Source: Physcomitrium patens
Taxonomy: Eukaryota > Streptophyta > Bryopsida > Funariales > Funariaceae
Assembly (NCBI RefSeq): GCF_000002425.4
Contig: NC_037270.1
Location: forward strand, 3,137,680 to 3,201,679
Reading direction: 5' to 3'
DNA: 64,000 nucleotides
The translations under genes were made by a program, and so were the position numbers. The stretch's first letter is position 1. Every line of letters starts with the position of its first letter. Below the pieces are notes generated by a model. That model worked only from the letters and a program-made list of their open reading frames with translations, was not told where the DNA came from and made no database searches. This document shows, piece after piece, positions 55,722-64,000 of this stretch.

Positions 55722-58700
55722 TCGCTTGATCTTGATATTTCGTTGAAGAAGCCATGCTTTATCTCCAATTTTGAAAGTAGGTGCTTGATTCCGAAATCTA
55801 TCTGCAGACGCCTTGTAGGATTCTTGAGCGGATTGTAATTGAAGCTTCAACGTATTTTGAAGCTCTGATAGTTGTTTCGTAAATCCTTCAGCTGCTGGAT
55901 TGTTATTTGTTGATGGACTCAATAAATCAAGCTTTGGATGATATCCATAGTTGGAAAAAAATCGTGTGTATTGAGTCGACGCATGGAGGGTGTTGTTATA
56001 TGTAAACTCGGCTAGCGACAGATATGTGGTCCAATCGTCTTGCTGATAGTTGATGCTGCATTGTAAGTATTGTTCCAAGACTTGGTTCACTCGTTCCGTT
56101 TGACCGTCAGTTTGGGAATGAAAAGTCGAAGAAAGCTTGATATCCACCTTCAGTATCTCAAAGAGAGATCTCCAAAATTCTGATACGAATTGGGTTCCTC
56201 GATCTGATATGATATCACCTGGTAGACCATGATATCGATACACATTATCGAGAAAGAGCCTTGCTGTGACTTCATTGGACGATGTCTTCTTGCAAGGGAC
56301 AAAGTGTGCCGTTTTTGTAAGCCGATCTACCACGACAAAGATGATGTCAAATGAGTTCGATGATGGCAAGTCCGTGATGAAGTCCATGGAAATTGAAGAC
56401 CATGGTCGACGAGGAATCGACAATGGCTGTAGGAGTCCATAAGGGCGATGCCGAGGATTCTTAGATCTTCAACAGATGTCGCAAGAGAGAACAAAATCTT
56501 TCACATCCTTCCACATTTGAGGCCACCAAAAATCTCGAGAAATAAGCTCCAAGGTCTTGTTGAATCCAAAATGTCCCCGAGTTCAAAAATCGTGGCGAGA
56601 TTGAAGAACACGGAGTCGTGCTGATCCCTTTGGGATATATAACCGCTCTTCAAAACATAAAAGATCTCTCTCTACCTTGAACTTGTCGTCATTGGCATGC
56701 TGCTTGATATCAATGGCTACTGAATCTTCAAAGGTTACGGCACGTATCTGATTCAGGAAGTCAGCATCAATTGGCATAATAGTAGCGCAAAGCTGAAATT
56801 GCTCTGGCTTCAATAATGTCATACATTGTTGATCAAACGCTGCTTCTGCAGCCTTTGGTATAAGATACGATCTCCTCGATAAGGCATCAAATAGTCCTTG
56901 CTGCTTTCCAGGTCGATAAGTGATAATAAAATCGAACCTAGATAGCAACATACTCCATCGAGCTTGACGTCGATTTACAACTCGAGCTCACATGAAATAC
57001 TCCAAATACTTGTGATCTGTGTATACGGTCACTGGATGTGCAGCTCCTTCAAGAAAGTGACGCCATTCTTGGAAAGAATCCACTATAGCAAGAAGTTCCT
57101 TATCGTGGATCTCATAATTGATTTCAGCAGCAGAGAACTTTCGAGAATAGAATGCAACCAGATGGAGCTTCTTGTCTTCTCCCATTTGTGAAAGTACAGC
57201 TCCCAAAGCAAAATCCGAAGCATCAGTTTCTAAATAGAAGGCCTTTGTAATGTCTAGATGTATCAAGATTGGAGCCGTAATAAATGCGGTCTTCAGGTTT
57301 TAAAACGCCTTTTCTGCTAGAGGTTTCCATTCCAGCTTATCCTTGCATGTCAACCGAGTGAGAGGAGCAGCAACTTGAGAGTAATTCTTGATAAAGTTTC
57401 GATAGAAATTGGTAAAACCAAGAAAGTATTGTACGTCTCTAACCGTCTTCGGAACCTCCCAAGACACGATTGCTTCCACTTTCTTGGGGTCCATCTTCAA
57501 GCCTTCCATAGTTGCAACGAATCCCAAAAACTCCATCTCTATTTGGTGAAATAAACACTTCTCCAACTTAGCATATAGTCCTCGCTCGCGTATTTTCTCC
57601 AATACCAAACGAACGTGTTTTTCATGCTCTTCCTCATTTTTGGAGAATATCAAAATATCATCCAAATAGATGACAACAAAATCGTCAAGGTACTCTCGAA
57701 AAATGTCATTCATCATATGATGAAAGACCGCTGGAGCATTGGTAAGACCAAAGGGCATGACAATATATTCAAAATGGCCATACCTTGTACGGAACGCTGT
57801 CTTCCACTCATCTCCTTCCTTGATTCGTACGAGGTTGTAAGCTCCCCTTAGATCAATTTTTGTAAAGATCCTTGCACATCCAAGTTGTTCTAAGAGACCA
57901 GAAATCAAGGGTAACGGATAACGATTCTTCTTTGTTATCTTGTTGAGGCCTCGATAGTCCACGCACATCTCCAACGAGCCATCTTTCTTCTTCACAAATA
58001 AGATGGGTGCTCCAGCTGACGATTTTGAATGACGGATGAAGTTCTTGGCTAGATTCTCGTCGATGTACTTCCGCAACTCCGCCAACTCCATCTGCGATAG
58101 ATTGTAGACTAGGCCAAAAGGCGGTTGTACTCCTTCATGTAAGTCTATGGCGCAATCATATGGTCAGTGTTCCGGTAGCATGTTGGCATTTTTTTTTTGA
58201 AACACGTCTTTAAAATCCTTATATTGCTCCAATATACTTGTTGTCGAGATCTTCTCCTTGGTAGTTAGAGCCGCATAAATGACAAACGGTGTGTCTCCCT
58301 TAGACAATCTTATAAACGCTCTTGCTCCAATAAATAAAGATTTTTCTATTCGAGGTTTTCTACTAGGCTTGCTCTTGGGTGGTTTTGTGAGAAAGGTCAT
58401 CTTCCGCAACTTCCAATCTATGGATGGATTATGCTTCTCCGACCAGGAAAGACCAAGAATAACAGGATTTGATGGGGTTCTAATAATATTAAAAATAATA
58501 TGACTACTATGGTCCTTAAACGTCACTTCTATAGGTTCTGATTCATGGATGACACTACCAGACAATAAAGGTCGTCCATCTATAACCTCAACGTGAACAG
58601 GTTGGGATTTTTGTACTAAAGGGATCTTATGACGCTTTGCAAATTCTTCATCTAAGAAACAAGCAAATGCTCCTGAATCTAATAATGCTAAGGTTCTTAG

Positions 58701-58802
58701 TTTTTGAGGGCCAATAAGCAAAAAGATTGTAAAACAAAGGGCAGGTTGAGCGGAAAGAAAGGAACCTGGTTGTTGTTGCGATATTTCATTGTCCAGCCGC
58801 AC
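55722..58802 (-). pseudogene. pol of element X (protease to integrase)
   Basis: Protease 58164-58802: ALLDSGAFACFLDEEF. RT 57300-58091: [53 protein letters not shown], intact for 263 codons. RNase H 56988-57266: [35 protein letters not shown]. 56583-56951: end of RNase [18 protein letters not shown], and linker. Integrase 55722-56423: SISMDFITDLPSSNSFD, DIISDRGTQFVSEFWRS, HSQTDGQTERVNQ. Separated by single stops or short frameshifts. It ends within NIKIKR at the A1 LTR. It was less decayed than B when the A element inserted. Confidence 0.9.
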
Positions 58803-58807
58803 GGTTC

Positions 58808-59809
58808 CTATTGTGGCTGAGAATCCTCATTTTCTTGAATAAACGTGCCCCTAGTCTTGATAATACGTCGATTTTACTTCTTGGAGAAGTTTCCAACTTT
58901 GTGGCCTTCGTCACCGTAATAGAAGCATAGACCTTCCTCCATACGCCGCTTTTTTTCTTCTAGAGTAAGAGATTTGACACGTACCACATCAATTTGCATG
59001 TCTTCTACCTCTGAATGTGAATTCACGTTGCTTGCCGACATAGTTGGGATGTGGCGAATCGTATGTTGTCTTGAACATTTGTCTTAGCGATGTTGGAATA
59101 GGCGGTTATCGCACTTCACAGCTTAGCTAATAGCTTCGTTGAGCGTTTGCGGAGCAGAAAGAGTTAACAGCAAATCCTTCACATCATCCCTTAAACCCCA
59201 ATAGAATTGACTCATCAACGCTTCTTCGTCCCAATTGATGTCACATGCTAATTGCCTGAAGTCCGATGCATAGACTGATGTAGAACGCATCCCTTGTCGT
59301 AGTGACCGGATCTTTGTTGTAGCCCATCGAACCTTGTCATGTTCAACAAATGCTTCTACAAATGCCTCCAAAAAGGATTCAAAGTTATTTAATATGGACG
59401 ATCGTTTCTCAAACAAAGGAGCAAACCATGATAGAGCTTGTCTTGTAAGTAAGGTTCCAACAAGCCCAACATGTGACTCCTCCGTTGGATAGCGTTTGGG
59501 CTATAAAGTTGTTATTAACCTGATTTGGTTGACGAATCCTCGAAACTTGGAACGCGCACCATCGAACTTGTCCGGAAGGCTAATTCGGGGTTCCTTATGT
59601 TGTAGAACCAGCGGTGCTTGTCGAACCTGAGATAAAGTTGCTTCTCCAAGTGTAGAAAATTGAAGCTGGTGCAACCTAGATTGTGCCATCCTAGATGCTC
59701 CATGATTATGAAGCCTTGCCATAACTCCTTCAATCTCTGCAGTTCTTTGCGGTAACGTAGCGAGGGCATTCATGATAGCATCTAACTTGGACTCTGAACT
59801 TTCCGTCAT
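58808..59809 (-). pseudogene. gag of element X
   Basis: Starts MTESSESKLDAIMNALATLP (59809), core SLPDKFDGARSKFRGFVNQI, then LSAPQTLNEAIS and a knuckle reading CFYYGDEGHKVGNFSKK, where two cysteines of the CCHC motif are lost. At least four stops. It ends CACAATAG with pol in the -1 frame starting VRLDNEI, the same junction as in C, B and W. Confidence 0.85.
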
Positions 59810-60113
59810 ACTAGTGTCTTGGCCCTCGACTATTCTAAGAGAAGGACAAAAATGACTCTACAAGAAGATAATATTAGTTTAGAGGAAGATACTCCACAAT
59901 CTTCAAAATGCCTTAAGAGCTTCAAGAAAAGGGGTAATCCACTCTCTCCAAGAAGAATAAGACTCCAATATTGTAACAAAAGAAGTATCAGTTTAGAGGA
60001 GGATAATCCGCAACCTCTAAAGTGCTAGTACACTTCGAAGCAGAGGGGTAATCCACACTCTAACAAAGAAGAAACTAGCTCTGATATATGAGGTGAGTGA
60101 AGTCTCGACAAAC

Positions 60114-60533
60114 TGTCACGGACACAGAATACAGACTTGATATCTACCAAGAAGTTCAAGAGAACTGGCAAGAACTAGATTAATTAGATGAATACAAGAA
60201 CAACACCAGAGAGGTCAGCTAGAGCTCCAAGAGATGTGTTGTCGAGATTGAAGAACTCTTCAGCCACGATTCCATAATATATTCCTAATTAGGAAGCTTC
60301 TCAAGCAACTTCTACCAACTAAGAAGCTTCTAGAAGGTTCCAGAGACTTGCTTCTAGAAGGTTCTAGAAACTTATCTCTAGAAGATTCTAAGGACTATGT
60401 CCCTAACATCTTCTACCAACTAAGAAGCTTCTAGAAGAATTCACAGACTTGCTTCTAGAAGATTCTAGAAGCTTGTCTCTAGAAGGTTCTAGAAACTTGT
60501 CTCTAGAAGGTTCTAAGGACTATGTCCCTAACA
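60114..60533 (-). repeat. 5' LTR of element X
   Basis: 420 bp on the minus strand, TGTTAGGGACATAG to GTCCGTGACA. It also carries heat-shock-like elements, for example a perfect four-unit one at 60323-60340, but has fewer 24-bp units than the 3' LTR. Confidence 0.9.
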
Positions 60534-60703
60534 TCTTGCTTCTAATCTAGTTCCAAGGATCTCTAGTTTTCTGGTCTTTTGGCAATAGCCATTCCCGTTT
60601 CTTTTTCAATATATATACTTGTTTATATATATTTAGTTACCTCTCTTTGAGTGAAGGCTCACTTGTCTGAATTTTTTTTTTTTTCGAGTTCTTGTCTTTG
60701 ACA
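60534..60703 (+). repeat. Element W 5' LTR, second part
   Basis: Matches the 3' third of the C-type LTR (TCTAGTTCCAAGGATCTCTAG, GGCAATAGCCATTCC, GAGTTCTTGTCTTTGACA). Starts with TCTTG, the X target duplication. The first part is 23553-23949, now inverted. Confidence 0.85.
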
Positions 60704-60915
60704 AATTGACAACAATACACCTATAATATCAGAGCTTTGTCTAATCTTGATTAAGAATAGATTATCCCTTTTTCTTAATAAAATATAAGCATATTAGAAG
60801 TTGCGGATTATCCTCTTCTAAACTGATATTATCCTTAGTATTTTTTTTGTTCTCAAGTCCTTTCTTCTATTTGTCTTGAGCGATATTAGACATCTTCTCT
60901 CTTCTAAGTGTTATC
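60704..60915 (+). other. Leader of element W
   Basis: Untranslated leader with the ATATCAGAGC primer-site candidate at 60726-60735. Nothing else recognisable. Confidence 0.6.
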
Positions 60916-61914
60916 ATGACTGAACTTGTTGAAATGAAGAGTGCAATGGCACAAATGTAAGAGCAATTGACAGAGTTAATGCTTGCGATGCATCAACTCA
61001 ATTTACCACCACAAAGAGCAACAAGATTGGCAAGAAGTGAAGATATAGAAATAGTTAGAACTACTTCAATATCTGCATCAAATCATGTCCTTTCTCCTAT
61101 AGTAGAACGCCCTTCAAATGTTAGAGAACCAAGAATTATCCTACTCGAGAAGTTTGATGGCACCAGATCCAAGTTTTGAGGATTTATCAATCAAGTGCAA
61201 CTTAAGATTGAACTTCAATCCCAAAGCTATTCAACTCTAGGATTGCAAGTTAGATTCATTGGTACGCTTCTCAGCACTATCGTGGTTTTTATCTTTTCTT
61301 GAACAACGAGATCCAATATTGGATAATCTAGAGGCTTTTTTGGTGGAGTTTCGATCCATGTATGGAAAACATGATGCAATTTGTGTTGCAACTAATAAGA
61401 TCCGTATTTTATGACAAGGGAATCGATTAGTAACGTTATATACTTCACAATTTCAACAACTTGTAACTGATATCAAGTAGGATGATGCTGCACTTATTAG
61501 CCAATTTCTCTACGGATTATAATATGAAGTAAAAAAATTAATGCTCAATTTACCTAATCCTCAAACATTGAGTCAAGCAATTGACTTTGCTGTGAAGTGC
61601 GACAATCACCTTTTTGAATTCCGATCTGAAAACTGTATAAGTAGACCTCAACGTTACTATAATTCAATGGCAACACCAATATCTCTTCAACACATACATT
61701 TGAAAGTAGATGATATGCAAATTGATGCAGTACGTTTTAAACCTCTTACTGAGCAAGAAACACTCGACGTTGTTAAGAAGGATTATATTTATATTGTGGA
61801 GAACCAAAGCACACTTCTCAACATTATCCAAAGAAATGACATAATCATAAAATGAGGAGTATGGCTGTAGAAGAAGATAATATGTTGGAAAATGAGTTTG
61901 TCCAGCTACAATAG
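60916..61914 (+). pseudogene. gag of element W
   Basis: The short upstream frame (MTELVEMKSAMAQM, then TAA at 60957) is followed by MLAMHQLNLPPQRATRLA. LLEKFDGTRSKF precedes a TGA shared with element V. Frame breaks follow; 61541-61855 reads PNPQTLSQAIDFAVKCDN, then shifts before the zinc knuckle. Ends CTACAATAG at 61912-61914. Confidence 0.85.
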
Positions 61915-61919
61915 ACACC

Positions 61920-63915
61920 ATGCGGTTGGAACCTTGCACAACATCTAGTAAAGATCATATTCTCTCCTCAGAGCCCTCTCCTTGTTTTACATTAAATGTT
62001 ATTTTAGGACCTAAACATTACAAAGTCTCTGCCATGTTAGATTCAGGAGTCTCAACGTGTTTTTTAGATGAAGAATTTACTAAATAACATAGAATATCTT
62101 TAGTAAAGAAAACTAAACCTGTTCATGTAGAAGTCATAGATAGTCGTCCATTGTCTTCTAGAGATATTATTCATGAAATCTTTCCTATAGAAGTAATAAT
62201 CAATGGTCATAATAGCTTTGTAGTATTTAATATCATTAGATCTCCCTCTAATCTAGTTATTTTAGATTTATCGTGGTTAGAAAAATACAACCCTCAAATA
62301 GATTGGATTTCCCGAATTCTTACTTTCTCTAAAATTATAACTAACAATGTAGTTAATCAAGTATAGAGTCATAAGTCTAGATCAATTAAATCCGTATTTA
62401 TAGGTGCAAAACCTTTCTTGCATGCTGCTATAAAAGAATCACCATATATTATTTATGCCACACCCGTTTCTAACAGTGCAAAGACTTTACGTGGCATTCC
62501 AAGCCAATATCAAGAATTTCAAGATGTATTTGAAAAAAAAAATGCGGATACACTCCCGGAACATCGTCTCTATGATTACTCAATTGACCTTCAAGAAAGA
62601 GAACAACCACCATTCGGACCAATCTACAGTTTATCACAAAATGAGTTGGTTGAACTCAAGGTGTATATTGAAGAAAATCTAGCCAAGAATTTCATATGCC
62701 ATTCTAAATCTCTGGCAGGAGCTCTAAATCTATTTATGAAGAAAAAAGATGGATCATTGTAGATGTGTGTTGATTATCAAGGACTCAATAAGATTACCAT
62801 CAAGAATAAGTAATCACTACCTTTAATATCTAGACTTCTTGATTAGCTGAATCAAGCTAAGATCTATGCAAAAATAGATCTTCGAAGAGCATATAATCTA
62901 GTCCGCATCAAAAAAGGAGATGAATGGAAGACTGCATTTCGAACTAGGTATGGACATTTTGAATACAACGTCATGCCTTTTGGACTTACAAATACACCAA
63001 CAGCTTTTCAACGCCTAATGAATGATATATTTTGAGAGTTTTTGGACGATTTTGTAGTCTGTTATCTACATGACATCTTGATCTATTCTAAGAATCCAGA
63101 AGAACATGAATTTCATGTTCATCGTGTGTTACAAAAATTAAGAGATGCGAGACTCTATGCCAAGATAGAAAAGTGTGTATTCCACACTACTCAAGTCTAT
63201 TTCTTAGGTTATATCATTTCAAATGATGGACTTATGATGGATCCTAAGAAAGTTCAAACTATAATAGACTAGAAGATCCCAAAAATGGTAAGAGATGTCC
63301 AATGTTTTTTGAGATTTATCAACTATTATTAGATCTTCATCAAAGATTTCTCTCGAGTTGAAGCTCCACTTACATGTTTGACTTGTAAAGACAAACTCCA
63401 ATGGAATCAAGAGACGAAAGTTATTTTTGAATCTTTGAAGACAGTGTTTGTTTCTGCACCAATCTTGTATCACATTGATTTCTCCAAAGCATTCTTTATG
63501 GATACAGATGCATCGAACTTTGCTCTAGGTGCGGTTTTATCACAAATGGGAACAGATGACAAACTTCGTCTAATAGCCTTTCATTCAAGAAAATTCTCAG
63601 CAGCAGAAATCAATTATGAGATCCACAACAAAAAACTTCTTGCAATTATGGATTATTTTCAAGAATGGCACCATTATCTAGAAGGCGCTTCCAGTCTGGT
63701 CACCGTGTATATGGATCACAAGAACCTTGAATATTTTATGTCAAGACGCGTATTAAATCGTCGCCAAGCTCTTTGGAGCATGTCTTTATGAAGATTCGAA
63801 TTCATCATCACTTATCGGCCAAGAAAAAAACAAGGTTTATCCGATGCCTTGTCTAGACATTCTTATCTTGCACCAAAAGAAGGAGATGCAGCTTTTAAGC
63901 AACAAAGAACAGTTT
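61920..63915 (+). pseudogene. pol of element W, truncated by an LTR
   Basis: The ATG at 61920 reads MRLEPCTTSSK; C has GTG here. Protease [28 protein letters not shown] of C is [22 protein letters not shown], and the catalytic box is YLHD where YLDD is expected, so RT would be inactive. RNase H: DTDASNFALGAVL, EIHNKKLL with the catalytic Glu replaced by Lys, YMDHKNLEYF. About ten stops. It ends after AAFKQQRT, where a C-type LTR is inserted. The integrase is outside the window or lost. Confidence 0.9.
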
Positions 63916-64000
63916 GTCAAGGACAAGAACTTGATGAAAGCTAAAGAGTAAGTGAGACTTTTCTCAAAAAGAAATAGGACAAAATAGAAATATGTATATT
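63916..64000 (-). repeat. C-type chromovirus LTR, cut by the window end
   Basis: TGTCAAGGACAAGAAC and the following 70 bases are almost identical to both LTRs of C, so a young element probably continues to the right. Confidence 0.85.

Larger units (their letters stand above)
55722..60533 (-). mobile_element. Chromovirus X, 5' part
   Basis: 5' LTR, gag and most of pol on the minus strand, ending in integrase at the A1 junction. The missing 3' part (integrase tail, chromodomain, ORF3, 3' LTR) is at 22128-23552 on the plus strand. The target duplication CAAGA/TCTTG lies at the outer ends of the two parts. Confidence 0.9.

Overview
The window is a block of nested LTR retrotransposons in an AT-rich eukaryotic genome. 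I found no host protein-coding gene, tRNA, rRNA or CRISPR. Two things point to a land plant. The primer-binding site (PBS) of the most abundant element family is complementary to the 3' end of plant cytosolic tRNA-Trp. The Ty3/gypsy chromoviruses are also typical of plants. I cannot name the species or lineage from sequence alone.

There are two groups of elements. Group 1 is a set of related Ty3/gypsy chromoviruses: B, C, W, V, Y and X, with LTRs of about 420-550 bp and 5-bp target duplications. They encode gag with a CCHC zinc knuckle, a DSG protease, RT (YLDD), RNase H, DDE integrase and a C-terminal chromodomain. Downstream of pol is an extra small gene that I call ORF3. Group 2 is a different Ty3/gypsy lineage without a chromodomain: A0, A1, A2, several solo LTRs and the related element D. 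Its LTRs are about 1.25-1.37 kb, it makes 4-bp target duplications, its gag carries an FDGRNI signature, its protease has DHG in place of DSG/DTG, and its integrase ends in a GPY module.

Layout: 1-4027 holds decayed chromovirus Y. 4028-12124 is an old A-like LTR (Z) with chromovirus B (4981-11416) inside it. 12125-22127 is A0 with a solo LTR inside. 22128-23552 is the 3' end of chromovirus X. 23553-34980 is a pile of LTRs and chromovirus fragments containing the young chromovirus C (26931-33286). 34981-35140 is the other end of Z. 35141-55721 is A1, which contains A2 (38679-45530, with a solo LTR in its 3' LTR) and D (46028-51855). 55722-60533 is the 5' part of X. 60534-63915 is chromovirus W, cut by another LTR that runs off the window.

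The main structural result is an inversion. X, Y, Z and the LTR of W are each split into two halves in opposite orientation on either side of the A0-A1 interval, and their target duplications match across the gap. A0 and A1 have also exchanged LTRs: the 5' LTR of A0 pairs with the 3' LTR of A1, and the 3' LTR of A0 with the 5' LTR of A1. This is best explained by recombination between two inverted A elements, flipping everything between them. Other notable signals are CpG-centred target sites for every group 2 insertion, a dense array of heat-shock-element-like motifs upstream of the TATA box in the X LTR, and the conserved ORF3, which is the only intact coding frame in element C. Nearly every gag and pol gene here is broken by stops or frameshifts, many of them of the CGA-to-TGA type.
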